Source: Camillea tinctor (taxonomy: Eukaryota > Ascomycota > Sordariomycetes > Xylariales > Xylariaceae). Taken from it: DNA of 64,000 nucleotides. The DNA lies in the NCBI GenBank assembly GCA_022578605.1, contig MU394060.1:496001-560000 (forward strand). The letters run 5' to 3'. Shown here in pieces: positions 49,273 through 60,730 of this stretch (the first letter of the stretch is position 1; every line of letters begins with the position of its first letter). Under the pieces are notes generated by a model. The model saw only the letters and a list, made by a program, of their open reading frames with translations. It was not told the DNA's origin and ran no database searches. A program made the translations under genes and the position numbers.

Positions 49273-52200
49273 AATTGTTGTTTTGTTTCTTTCGTCTAAT
49301 TGTCTTGTCTACTTGGTTACTCTGTGTGTTGTGTCGTCGATTGGTGTGCCTAAAGGCGTTTCTTGTTTTTCCTGCTTTCCTTATTGTCGAGTGTTGAGAT
49401 GATTCTAGTAGCCTCACGACACCGGATTGGGTTGGGTTGCTTGGGTTATTATATATATTTATCCTTATACTATAAGCTTTCGGGAGTGATGGCAACTTTC
49501 ACCGACGGGCATACACATATATATTTATATGTCTATATATGACAGTATATATTTTCGTCAATTCACCGAAGGTGGCCCTATGGCCCAAGGTAGTAAGTAG
49601 CAAAGGCAAATTATCTCTGGCCACAAGGCGAAAGAACCTTGCATTGGTCATGCGTCAAGTATGCGTGCCGGCCACATGGGAATGGGTCTTACTATACACA
49701 AAAAAGTAACATAGTGTAGACATGTATGTATACATTGCGTTTGCTCGAAGGATTGTGTATGGGAAGTTACCGAACGTCTCAAGTAACCCTGTGCATATCG
49801 TGGCACCATGCCTGCGACGCATGGTTCTTGCAGCTGAACTTCCTTCACAACCAATGACCACTTGGCTGAATCCTACCCGGCGAACGACTAGACCGGGATA
49901 GGTGGTTGTGTCAAAAGATAAATGTACCCTAAACTTCGAATATGCAAGGATCTTCGGAGAGGATGGATGTTCTTCTCTGTGCTCGCGAAATGTTGCTTGA
50001 CAGCCACCAAACCCATTTGTTTCCTAGCTAGGGGAAGTTGGGAACTGGGGCTGACCAAAGTAAGCATCTCCTTTGCCTAAACCTTTCTCGCGTGAGCAGC
50101 CTCATCACCAATCCCGTACCAAGACTACCGGATTTGTCAACTGTGTTTCTCGAAGAGATGCCCCTAGATGCCTCTTCGGCTAATTCAGCTACCCACTGTG
50201 CAACCATGGCTTAAAGCTGTTTCCCAAGAGATGCGTCGTGTGTGTGTACGAGTTACCGTGGCAGTGGTTACTCCATAAGAGCTGGACCAACACTATGGCG
50301 TGTCAGGTCAGGTCGCCTGTCAAATCATCAAATCACCCACCCCCATCAGTTTACTAGCTTCTAGTATAGACTAGCAGAAAACGGACTACGCAGCTGAAAA
50401 AGTTAAGTCGCCGGACTGAGGCCGGAGGTCCGACGATCATCCAGTCTTACCAGACTTTTGTCTTGGCGTAGTTCCTATTCACTTTTCTCTGTGCTTCCAT
50501 CCGAAGAAGCCGCACTGAAGCCGCAACGTGAGAACATGAAAAAAAAAAAAAGGTAAGAGAGAAGGAAAGAAAGAAGGAAAGAAAACGCCACGCAATGCTT
50601 CTCGAATGTTTTAGCCATGTGGCTTCATGGTTCCAAATGCGAGGAAGGATTTGCTGTGCTTCATCTCAGTTGTCACCCCAAGCATGCACGATCCTAAAGA
50701 ACATTATCAATGCGGCACAAAGCTACTACACCCCGGTAACCCCTTAGGGAAACCGTTCCTGCAAGTGTATACAGATTCAATCTCCATACCAGTTGCATTC
50801 TGCTTGCATATTTCTATCCGCTGTCTGTGGGTTTGGGTTATTGTTGGGGTGATCCAGAATTTTACAACATGAGGATCGAAATTCCGATTCGAATTACCCG
50901 ATGACAGAAGAATGCGCTTATGGCCCGAAGGATTCTACTGCGTATTTTTAGGACAGAGCCCGTGCCCACGTGGGGAAGGATCGAGCCTCATTTCTAGTAT
51001 TGAGAAAGGAATTTGCAAGCTTCGACAAGCTCCACGTGCAAACAGCGGCGTTTGTATAACAATAGCAGGTGAGGATCAAGTTACCGGGGCCTCCGGTTAT
51101 TCAGACCTGAGCTTCGCGAGGTGGCCCGGGCTGTGTGGGTCAACAATTCACTCATACGGAATGGTATGGAATGCTGGTGCCATCGGCAATGGGAATGGAA
51201 CAGCGTGAACACGCTGACTCCGAAATGCTGCAGCCCGCCGCGGAATGCTAGGTTCCAAGATCAAAGACGCGTAGCGTTTTTGGTTATTCGTATGTGGAGG
51301 ATCCCGCGGGATGGGATCGGGAGCAATGCCAGACGACGGATTGAGAAGGCTAAACATGATTTGACACGGAACGAGGTCATGAGTTACTGTAAATAACAAA
51401 CCCAGGTAGTTGTTAAGGGTTGGTAGTGCCTAGCCATGTCGGTTTGCTGCCATCCTCTCTTTTTAGAAGCGTGCGTGGGATGGATTGCAGGCTTTCTGGA
51501 ACCTTGCAGAACCACCACATGACTGTTTACTAATTTGGGAGCTGTTAGGAGGACTTCGAGACAAATCGGTTACCGTGTAGCAGAGACAACTACCCTAACC
51601 TAGTAGGTATGACCTTTTCGACTATGGTCCGTTCTTTCGTAAGGTATCATGATCATTGGCGAAGGAGAAGACTATACCCTGTAAAACTGGCGTATTGATA
51701 ATCTCGGCCTGGATGTGACCGGAAAGGGCAGGACATCCCTGTTGATATGTTGCTACGTCGTGACCAAGAAAAATCTTTTCTGAGTCGTATGCGGGCACTG
51801 ATTCCCGGTCGTGTTGTGAGATTCAGATAGAGAAATTTTTACTAATGCTGGTTGGACTATCAGACTAAGGAAAGGGGCGTAGTGTGGTGCAATGAGGAGT
51901 AAAGCTTTGGACCTATTAACAAATCGACATCACACTTACGTGGAAGTGTGGCAGAGTAGCCTAGACCTGACCTGTTACAAGCGTAGGAAGACCAGAGAGC
52001 CGAAGACTAAGGCCGGAAACTTTCGTCTTTGAAACAGATGAGGACGCTATCAGGTCGTAGTGAGGCAAGCTGTAGGCAAGCCGGGTATCACAGCACCAAA
52101 CATCAGAGCAGAATAGTCCTTGGCTCCTGGACATGATACGTTTTGTTTCTTTAAAGCACCCATGTAAACGAAAGTTTCTCAAATTCGTCCGTTTGGAGAA

Positions 52201-53397
52201 GATGACTGATAATTAGGAGGAGGCTTAGCCGGTCGATCTAGGCCGTGTATTTCTCCTTATGGTTGCTAGAGCATCACGGTAGCAGTATACTACCACGACA
52301 TATTCATGACCACTTTCGTACGACATTTGAAACATTCTTCAGAGTTACGAGCTGCTGTCGTAATACCAGGCTGTGCTATTTGGCACCTCGTATGTGTTTC
52401 TAAGGACCATCTCCTAGGAACTCGTCGAGTGATCACCTCTCGCCACTTTTGGTTTTTATGTTTGTCTTTGTTGATAGATGGGCCCCAAGCATACGGATAG
52501 TCGCAAATATAGAGACAAGGCTAGATATGATGTCCTTTGGAGGCCTGTTTTGGTCAACGATCTCGAATACCTATCTATTCCATCAGCCCATGCCCCCTTA
52601 AAAGGAGAAGACCATACTGACGATGATGATACATACTAGCTGTCGCGTACTATATATGAGCTGATTGCCGAAAGGCAATTAGCGTTCGCTTTTGCCATAC
52701 TAGCACATGAAAGCAGCCGGACCATTTCGTAGCGACATAATCGGCGGAACCGATATAGTGGTAACACTATCAGTTATGACCGGATTAAGCCATAGCCATA
52801 GTCCGATAGTAACGTATACGTTTCTAGAAGACTATCATGGACATACTTACAGGCTGAATATTTCAAGTCTCTCGAATAGACACTAGTCGACTACTGCCTA
52901 AAGAGGCATTCCACCTCACCTCACAACGTCTTTTCTGCGCTGCCCCCATGGGAACCTTATTCATACCAGGTAGGCGGTCTTGATCCATGCGAACGATTGG
53001 ATGGCTGTGATTCGCAAGTAACCTAATCGGTTCCTGTTCACAGAAGATAGCGTATTGAAAAAAGTGCGTCATCTTATAGAGGTAAAGTGTTTGCCCTTCC
53101 GCAATAGTGCACAAGCCTTGTTCCTTGTAGATGCCGGCCTCACGTTACTCTTCTAATCAACGCTGTAACACTGAAGACCTACTGTCTTATCAAAAGCTCT
53201 TAGGGGTGAATCAACTCGAGTAGTCCCGACAAACTAGGGGTATACCGGCTCATGACGAATCATAGCCTGTTGTATCAGACAACTCTTATCGATTTATACG
53301 AACTACTCAAGAACTGAAATGTTCAGTGCGGCCCATATGAGAGCTATGTTTAGATTCTGCTCGTGCTGATATTGTGATGCTTGAGGAAGTTGGGGTA
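49273..53397. other. Intergenic region between the Clr5 and F-box genes
   Basis: No supported gene in 4.1 kb. Short frames such as 50912-51208 and 51121-51396 overlap each other in different frames and show no family resemblance. I saw no tRNA or transposon end. Confidence 0.5.
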
Positions 53398-54518
53398 CTA
53401 GGACTCAGAGTCGGACATCAGAGTCAAAATATAGGAGTATTTGTAGCGAGTCTCTTTTGATGAGTCAAGCAAGGTCGAAGACATCCTATCGATTTTATCA
53501 CTAAGAGCTAATATTAGCTCTCGTAGTATAACACAATCCAAAGAGATGCTTACTATTCTTCCTGCCTGATGTATTGTGGCCAAGTCTCGAATGCCTTCAG
53601 TATGTCGAAGAGGCGAAGCACCGTTAAGTTGAGGGAACCAGTCGTAGACGGGTTTGCATCGTCTATCGCATTATGGAAGCCCTGAAGGGTCAATTCCCAA
53701 GTCTGGTCTGGGGATAAACGAGCGCCAGCGCGGACCAGCCAGAACAGTTTTTGAAGCGCCTCCTCATTCCAAGGACCCATCAAGAGAAAATCAGGGATCC
53801 GCGTGTTTGGATGAACCTCAATCCAAGTGACGGACCTCTGCCCCCGATGATAGAGGGCGACCAAATCTGGCCGTTTGAGCTCCTCCACCTGACGAAAATC
53901 ATGATAGTCTTGGAAGAAGTACCGTCGTGCTCCTTGGGTATCGTCATAAATCCCTGCTGGGACACCGATGCTAGGTGATTCCGGACTGTTCCATATCTGG
54001 CTATGCTCGAAATGTCTGCCTCTGGCGTGGAGTTGAACCCAAAGATCCCAACAGTTAAGGATACAGGAGATGTTGGTCCACGGATACTCCAAAATGGCAG
54101 ACTGGAATTCTGGATTCCCGCCAAACCTGTCAACGTCATCTTCCCAACCGGCATAGCTATGAATCGTATGAGAGCCTGGCCTGGCATCTCGGACACAGCC
54201 ATACCAGACATCCCAAGTAGGCCCAAAGGCATTAAGGAAGGTCTTGCGCAGAGTGGGTGGACCAGATAACAGGCGGCCGAAACGAGGACTTGCCCGGAGC
54301 AAATTCACATTCTCGCTAAGCCAGAAAATGCGCTCCAGCACCTCAAGGGGGATTTCCTTCTCTATGAAGGACACCTTTGAAGGACGAGGTTTCTTAGACT
54401 TCTGTTTGCTCCCTGTCGCAGACCTCTTCCGCTTGGGGAGGAGGGTAGAGGGATCATCTTTTCGACGTCTTTTGCCTCGAATGTTTATCGGGGTTAAAAG
54501 CATGGCGGTGGCCAGCAA
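53398..54518 (-). CDS. F-box-like protein, 355 aa
   Basis: An F-box-like protein; such proteins usually link a target to the SCF ubiquitin ligase through Skp1. Model: complement join(53398..53500, 53554..54518). The first exon reads 321 codons to a TAG, but that stop overlaps a GTAAGC donor (53553), and a CTAAT branch site plus CTTAG acceptor (ending 53501) remove 53 nt and continue in frame for 34 more residues (KIDRMSSTLLDSSKETRYKY and onwards). The N-terminus has a basic, nuclear-localisation-like stretch (GKRRRKDD, PKRKRS). The F-box-like core is EIPLEVLERIFWLSENVNLLR (about 54-74), followed by Trp-rich segments (GPTWDVWYGCV, CWDLWVQLHARG) typical of a large fungal F-box-like family without annotated substrate. 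Divergent from MRS2 with 464 bp between the starts. Confidence 0.78.
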
Positions 54519-54815
54519 GCGATGCGATGGGATATATGAGACCTAGGCAGGTAGGATTATGCTCATGAGAAAAGAAGAAGAAATAATTACACTGTCCAGT
54601 AAGAGGAGAGTTTTAACCTTTTACCTACTTACTGTAACCTTACATAAGTACTATGTAGTATATACTTAGGTACTTAGGGATATACAATGTAGTAGTTGCA
54701 AGGACTCCACGTGGGGTTGGGGAAGTTTAGATGAAAAGGCCTAGACCTTGACACCTGGCCCATAGAGCTTTAACACCTGATATGAGCTAGTTGCAGCTGA
54801 CTAAATTATTTTTTA

Positions 54816-54841
54816 CCTTATCCTTATCCTTATCCTTATCC
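54816..54841. repeat. (CCTTAT)4 hexamer repeat
   Basis: Four perfect CCTTAT units about 140 bp upstream of the MRS2 start. Confidence 0.88.
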
Positions 54842-54933
54842 ATTACTTAACAAGAGATCAACTTTTTTTTTTCTTTCTCAACTCCAATTCGTTCTCCAAA
54901 AAAAGTCAAAGTCGAGACGTACTTGAAGAAGCA

Positions 54934-54957
54934 ATGGATGATTTTATGAAACTATAA
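54934..54957 (+). promoter_or_regulatory. 7-codon upstream ORF of MRS2
   Basis: ATG at 54934 encodes MDDFMKL and stops with TAA at 54955-54957, 25 nt before the MRS2 start codon. It lies after the CT-rich tract that usually precedes the transcription start, so it is probably in the leader; this is not proven. Confidence 0.45.
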
Positions 54958-54982
54958 ACAACCACTTCCTGACACCTGCGCG

Positions 54983-56772
54983 ATGGCGTCGCTTCGTTTA
55001 CCGGTACCTTCCACCAGGCTTCTCCGTTTCTTGCGTCATCAATCCGAAAATCTAAGCTTCTTCAATCCGAGCCATGACTCCGTAACCGCCGCCAGCCTGC
55101 GCCAGGCTTCACGTAGAGTTCTATGTCCTGCGAAGAGACAGACGAGACTATCCGACGATCAGTATGCCATTGCAACCTCACGCGAGACTTCTCTGCAAGC
55201 CGGCATGGTAGACCTGGATTCGCTTCTGGGTGCGCATAATTCTCTGACCCCGCGGCGGATCCGTCCCACCCTTCTACCCTCCTGTCTTCCCGCCCTCGCC
55301 GTCCGATACAACTCGTCCAACAAGTCGCAAACCCCTTACCGGCCGACATGGCAAGAGAGAATATGGGGGTCGAGGGTGAGGAAGACTGGCAGTGCGCTAG
55401 AGCCGGACGACCTTCCCGACCCGGACGAGGACGGCGACAACAACTCTATGTTCAATACTCATCGTCAAACGAGTAAAAAAGCCGCTCTAGAGCCTAGACT
55501 GCGCTGTACCGAAGTCGACGAGTGTGGTAACGTTATATTAGTAGACGGGGAGTTCAAGAAGAGTGAGCTGATCGCAAGGGTTCGTCGCTTTCTTTTCTTT
55601 TTTTTCTTTCTGTTATATATATATATATCTGGTGTCAACTACCTCGACATGAACATCCAATTAACATAGCTTAGTTCGGCTTATTGCCCCGCGATTTGCG
55701 CAAGATCGACTCTTCCAATCTACCCCATATTCTCGTCCGTCCGACCGCTATCTTACTAAACCTCCTGCATCTTAAAGTCCTGATCAAGTACAATCGTGTG
55801 CTGTTGTTTGATGTCTATGGCTCGGAAGCCTCCTATCCCCAGTCTGCGTTCATGTACGACCTCCAGGGCAAGCTCCAACAAAAGAGTTCACAAGGTGGCG
55901 GCGGATTACCGTATGAGTTCCGTGCTCTCGAAGCCGTTCTACAATCTGTGACCCAAGAGATGGAGGCTGATTTCGAGGCTGTTCGTGACCCCGTCATCCG
56001 CATTTTGAGTGAGCTCGAGGACGACATCGATCGGCACAAACTGCGAATCCTCCTGATACTTTCGAAACGGGTGAGCACCTTTGAGCAGAAGGCAAAGCTC
56101 GTCCGCGACGCCATTGAGGAGCTTCTTGAGGCCGATGATGATCTCGCCTCGATGTATCTGACTGAGAAGACCCATGATATCCACCGCCAGCTAGATGATC
56201 ATACCGAGGTTGAAATGCTCTTGGAGTCGTACCATAAGCTGTGTGATGAAATCGTTCAGGAGGCCCAAAACCTGGTGTCATCCATCAGGAACACCGAGGA
56301 AATGTGAGTCGCACAACTTGTTCGCGTAATTTATTTTTTACTAATATTTTCTTCCAGTATCCGTGCCATTCTCGATGCTAACCGTAACTCTCTCATGTTG
56401 CTTGACTTAAAATTTAGCGTCGGCACCTTGGGTCTAGCTATGGGTACATTCATTGCTGGTCTCTACGGAATGAATCTCGAGAATTTTATCGAGGAGACAA
56501 ACTGGGGCTTCGGAGCTATTAGTGGCCTCTCCGTAGTCTTCTCGCTCATTGTCTGCAGATATGGCTTATCGAAGCTCAAGAAGGTCCAGCGCGTCAAGAT
56601 GCAGGGTGAAGAACATCGCGGCCTCGAGCGGGAGTATCACTGGTTCCATGACGAGGGCCATTTCGGACTCTTGGACCCGCGGAACCGGGAGAAGCTAAGG
56701 CGCCTCAACATGTTGAAGGCAGACAAAAACACGCCAAAGAAATGGTATCAACTTATGGATCCTAGGCGGTAA
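54983..56772 (+). CDS. MRS2: Mitochondrial inner-membrane magnesium transporter Mrs2, 546 aa
   Basis: Mrs2/CorA-family Mg2+ channel of the inner mitochondrial membrane, which imports Mg2+ into the matrix and is needed for group II intron splicing in yeast. Model: join(54983..55579, 55675..56303, 56358..56772). Introns are 95 nt (an unusual GTTCGT donor) and 54 nt (GTGAGT); both junctions restore conserved sequence, FGLLPRDLRKID and NTEEIIRAILDANRNSLM. The N-terminus MASLRLPVPSTRLLRFLRHQ is Arg-rich without acids, as in a mitochondrial presequence. The central matrix domain is rich in coiled helices. The two membrane helices are near 427-445 and 460-480, with the signature YGMN (GMN at 446-448) between them. 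The C-terminal tail is basic. Length and layout fit fungal Mrs2. The paralogue Lpe10/Mfm1 is the only real alternative. Confidence 0.95.
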
Positions 56773-57635
56773 ATCAGGATCTTCTTTAAATTTTAAACAC
56801 ACTGCCCTCGAGCAGCAGTATGACATTTATTCTTAGAGATATAGCATCATTAGCATGGGCTGGCGTTTGGAGGTATATCCACACTTCCCGTGAGGCTATC
56901 AAATATTGAAGCTCCTCGGGGTGTTGTAACACTAAGTATACAAATGTGGCTATCTAGGGCATTCTCATCTCTCTCGGTTTCTGGTTTAGAAGTATTTTTA
57001 TACCCATTATAGACCAGCAATTTCTTTGGCCTAGTAAGCGCGGTGCCAATCCCAGTCATATATCTAGTAGAGTTTATTCATCGGATCCGTTTCCCCTCGG
57101 TATCCCTATATAAGGGGATTCAACCGGGGGGAAGGGGGTGATGAAGGGTTTTCACAATGGGTTACGTCTTACCTCCTTAACGGGAATATCGAGGCAACGC
57201 GCGGTTAGAGGGTTATATAGAAATATATGTATGTTATGTGTATACGTACTATTACTGCAGAGGGGAGTGAAAACAAAAATGAAAAAGAAAAGAATGAAAA
57301 AAACAATAAAAAGAGTGTCCCATATATACCCTTCCTTCTCCTACCCAACCTGTTCGATACTTGTCTCCTTTCCCTCCTCCCTGTTCCCCTACCATAAACC
57401 CCCTTCACTCCGATCAACATCCCTTCTTCCCCTTTCTCTCCTCGCCATCTTCCTCATAAACCCCATTCCTCTTTCTCCGCCTTTCGAACTTGAACAGACC
57501 CAGGTTCCCCCTAGCATTCATCCCCTTCCCCTTTCCTTCCCAGGAAACCCAGTCGGGGCCGGGAGGGGGGGAGGGGGGGACGTAATATATCCTTTTTTAA
57601 GGGGTAGTCGGGGTAGGTAGCAGCGGTTCCCCTCT
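56773..57635. other. Convergent intergenic region, MRS2 and DPBB genes
   Basis: No supported gene. A 160-codon plus-strand frame at 57138-57620 is made mostly of low-complexity Lys and Pro/Ser/Leu from purine and pyrimidine tracts and is not believed. Confidence 0.5.
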
Positions 57636-57929
57636 TCAGATGAACTCCCAAACGACCTCCACCTGGCCCTCGTCCAGGCTCGCGAGCTGCCGGAACACCG
57701 CGGGCGAGACGTCGACGCTGCCGCTCGCGTTGTCGACCACCGTCGCCGTCGCGCTCTCGCCGCCGCAGTGGATGCGGATCTGGCGCCCGCACACCGCCGC
57801 CTGGTTCGCATTCGCGCCGTGCCCGTACTGCGCCGCGGCCAGCGCCGCCACGTGGTCCGCTCCCGTGTGCGTCTGCCCGCAGGCCCCGAGCCCCGGCGTG
57901 TAGTACGTCGTGTCGCCGGAGAAAGTCAT
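57636..57929 (-). CDS. Small double-psi beta-barrel (RlpA/barwin-like) protein, 97 aa
   Basis: A single RlpA-like double-psi beta-barrel, the fold of barwin, expansins and related small fungal proteins, some of which bind carbohydrate or inhibit proteases. One exon. The start MTFSGDTTYYTPGLGACGQT is chosen because this is where the barrel begins in relatives; the frame continues upstream but into a low-complexity His/Pro/Thr stretch and past a TATA box. Residues: TYYTPGLGACG (8-18), CGRQIRIHCGG (47-57), ATVVDNASGSVDVSP (62-76), and a closing strand EVVWEF. The acidic Asp66 of the VVD motif is kept, but the usual Cys-x-x-Cys after it is replaced by NASGS. There is no signal peptide, so it is cytosolic or exported unconventionally. 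The gene is much more GC-rich than its surroundings. Confidence 0.85.
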   Translation of the reverse strand: MTFSGDTTYYTPGLGACGQTHTGADHVAALAAAQYGHGANANQAAVCGRQIRIHCGGESATATVVDNASGSVDVSPAVFRQLASLDEGQVEVVWEFI

Positions 57930-58072
57930 TGTCTGCGGTTGGTGGATACCTAGGGAGGTGTGTGGATGGGGGGGATATGGTGTGAGTTGAGTGAGTGGGT
58001 GAGTGAGTAAGAAATGCTGTGAGGGGCGTGAGTCGATGGGATGGAAAGAAGCCGTGAGGTGAGGTTTGCCCC

Positions 58073-58082
58073 TTTTTATATA
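58073..58082 (-). promoter_or_regulatory. TATA box of the DPBB gene
   Basis: On the minus strand the sequence reads TATATAAAAA, about 145 bp before the DPBB start codon. A transcription start about 30 bp downstream would give a leader of roughly 110-120 nt. A strong TATA box suggests an inducible, highly expressed gene; this is inference. Confidence 0.6.
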
Positions 58083-58313
58083 GAGGCAAAATTGACTGAC
58101 TCCTTTGTTTCCCTCTGATGTTTTTCGCATTCGCTGTTCCTCACGAACTGCTGTTCGCGCTCCACCACACGCCCCCAGATGGGGAGGAATAGCTTCAAAT
58201 CTTATGACCTTCTACGGCCCATCTAGTGCTGATGGCGGCGGCTAACTTTTGTTCTTTTTTTTTTTTCAATAGTTTCATCGTCATCAAATTGCCCTCTTCA
58301 AGGTGAAAAGAAA

Positions 58314-58329
58314 GGTCGGTCGGTCGGTC
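58314..58329. repeat. (GGTC)4 microsatellite
   Basis: Four perfect GGTC units in non-coding DNA. Confidence 0.9.
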
Positions 58330-60730
58330 ATACTATCCATTGTTTTCTCGTGAGAAAAGAATCCATCGCCCCATACGGTGAGCACCGAAATCTTCACTTA
58401 TGTCAATGCGGAATGCTTAGATCTCAATATCCATACCGAGAAGCAATGGAGTAAGGTATTACTGTTTATGGCCATGGGGAATGATAAGCCGGAGTTGTAG
58501 TGTGGTCAGTCACATGAGAACGAGAATAGCGAGAGCTTACGTTATCGCTGAGGTTTAGGTATGCTGAGCGGTCGTGAGAGGGCTATACCACATGACTTGA
58601 ATGGATATTTGGAGATAGACTGGATGTAGTGCTGAAGCAATAATTCGCAAGATTATTATGACAGCCTATTTTCATCAAGGGTTTGAAAAAGAAATAAAAA
58701 ATCCATCTGTTCGTTTTGGACTATTCTCTGGAGTTTCTCAGGATCATCTCATGAAATAGACGACTAATAATCAACATCCCGTCTGCGGCTGTGTAGTAAT
58801 ATATAACGCAGAAAAATACTCAATGAGGATGATATCGTAGCGCTAGGTAAAAATTCGTTTACACCTCTATAAAACTAACATGACTACATAGGGAGTCAAG
58901 TCTTGAGATTGGTTCCTTATAGTTTGATTCTAAGCTCTTCTACATCGAAACCACATGGCCAGACCACTATAGACAGACTACCCGCCCTCATGTTTACCAT
59001 GTGTTGCTTACTTTAACAAGCTCTCGTCAATATATCTCAGCTCATCCATTATAGTTCATCGGCTTCTTGAGTGGACCAATGGCTGTGACAAAAGAACCTT
59101 TGTAATACTGAGAGTTTTTCATGGTGCTTCTATTTGAAGGTCAGCATGCCTCCTTATTTTGCAACTTTTAAAAAGCTATATGGGAAGGATGACGCTAGAG
59201 GCCAATGGATTGGGATTGGATTTAGGGCTGACCTGCCTGCCGGCATATAGCCAGCTTATACCTAGACTACATACCTAGTCTGCAGGCACGTAATATTTAT
59301 CATGTGAGGAGGTGGCGGAGCGAGGTGAGAATAAGATTGACCTAAGGTGAACGGCTGTTAGTGGCACTTTTGTCTACAGGAAAGCGTAGTGGATAGCAGA
59401 GGAGACGACAGCTGACATCGATTATAAGCGTCGATATTAGGTTGATATATGCAATCTGAAGTCTCATGGAGACGCTCAAGGCACAGTTGCAAGCCTTGAT
59501 ACATGCCATGGACCACTCTTCTCATATTTTCGATAATTATACCCATGAATGTAGGTAACCAAACTATTATTGACTTACACTAGATACATAATACCTAAAT
59601 TAGATAGCCAAAGAGGCACGAGAACCAAAAGAGACCACCACCTTAGCCTTAGTCATAATTCGGTAACATGTGCGAGTGTGCGTACATCAGAGAACATACC
59701 ATACCACTCTTGCAAAGGGCATGTGTTACGAGTTCGCATTCATTATGTGCGCAGAATATATATAAAATAGGTCTAGACTCGGCAGATCCGGGAGACAAGC
59801 TTCCTGCGCGGAGACATGTGAGATTACTGAACACCCCTCCTCAGGCCCCCGTGCCTTGCATATTCACACCCAGCTCCGGTAGGGATGTGCGCATACGCAT
59901 CCTTCTACAGACCCATCTCAAGTTGACTGAGTAAGGCGCGACGATTAAGAATGTTTGTGCTAAGACATTAATGTTCTAATATGAGCAGCCATATACATAT
60001 ATTATTTGTAGTATATTGCAGTCTACTAGACTATGATAATAAGGATTTTAAATCCTGAATTTGTCATGTAATAAGTCCCATATCTGCGTGGTTCTATATT
60101 TCACAATATAGGCAATAGCAAGTGAAGTCCTGTCGTAGCCTTACCTCATCTCAGCTAAGGTCAGCTCAGGTAGGAAGAGCTAGTATGTAAGATCGGCAGC
60201 ATGGAACAGATATATCAATCGACAAAGAGATCCTTTTTATTTTATTTTCCCCTTTTTAAAAATGCATAAAACCCGTCCTGATACTAGTTAGTCTTCCACC
60301 GCCAAAGCTACGATCGCTGGTTGCTTTGTTCGTGTATATAGAGTTGCAGCAACTCAGGTTAGTATAGCAAGTTCGATATGGTTGCACCAGTGGACTTCGA
60401 AAATCACGAACATGTAATCTTTGGAAACTTTCCTATATAAGTCTAAATTTGACCTAAGGTGTGTCTATACCAATGACCTCCGAAAGATGCATGTGTGTAA
60501 CCCACGTCTTAATGATGATGGTGATGGTGATCAAACTTCGACGTTTGGACCAGAGAAGGGGGGGAAGAAAAAAATGGGGGAGTAAAAGACATAGTTCGTA
60601 TTGCTTCTTGAATGCAAAGCCTATGCGTGTGTGTGCGTGTGGATTTTCGTTGTGCGGCGTTTGGGGAAAAAAAGGAATAAATAAATAAAACTCGTATACC
60701 ACCAATCGCCTGCTTCCAAATGCTTCTTAA

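Larger units (their letters stand above)
54519..54982. promoter_or_regulatory. Divergent promoter between the F-box gene and MRS2
   Basis: No coding frame. On the plus strand it has a CACGTG at 54709-54714, four CCTTAT repeats at 54816-54841, a CT-rich leader tract near 54862-54900, and a 7-codon upstream ORF at 54934-54957 in front of MRS2. Confidence 0.5.
57930..60730. other. Upstream region of the DPBB gene and 3' flank of the NIPA gene
   Basis: No supported gene in 2.8 kb. The first part holds the DPBB promoter, with a TATA box at 58073-58082 and a C/T- and CTCAC-rich leader on the minus strand. A (GGTC)4 tract is at 58314-58329. The rest is plain intergenic sequence with short frames only. 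Confidence 0.5.

Noticed and set aside
50912..51396. Two overlapping ORFs of 98 and 91 codons
   Set aside because: They overlap in different frames, have no family resemblance and no splice sites that extend them.
53398..53583. Separate 61-codon minus-strand ORF after the F-box frame
   Set aside because: Its 3' half is better explained as the last exon of the F-box gene after a 53-nt intron.
57138..57620. 160-codon plus-strand ORF opposite the 3' side of the barrel gene
   Set aside because: Built from a poly-Lys block and Pro/Ser/Leu from pyrimidine tracts; not protein-like.
57511..58089. 192-codon minus-strand frame over the barrel gene
   Set aside because: An out-of-frame, Arg-rich shadow caused by the high GC content of the real gene.
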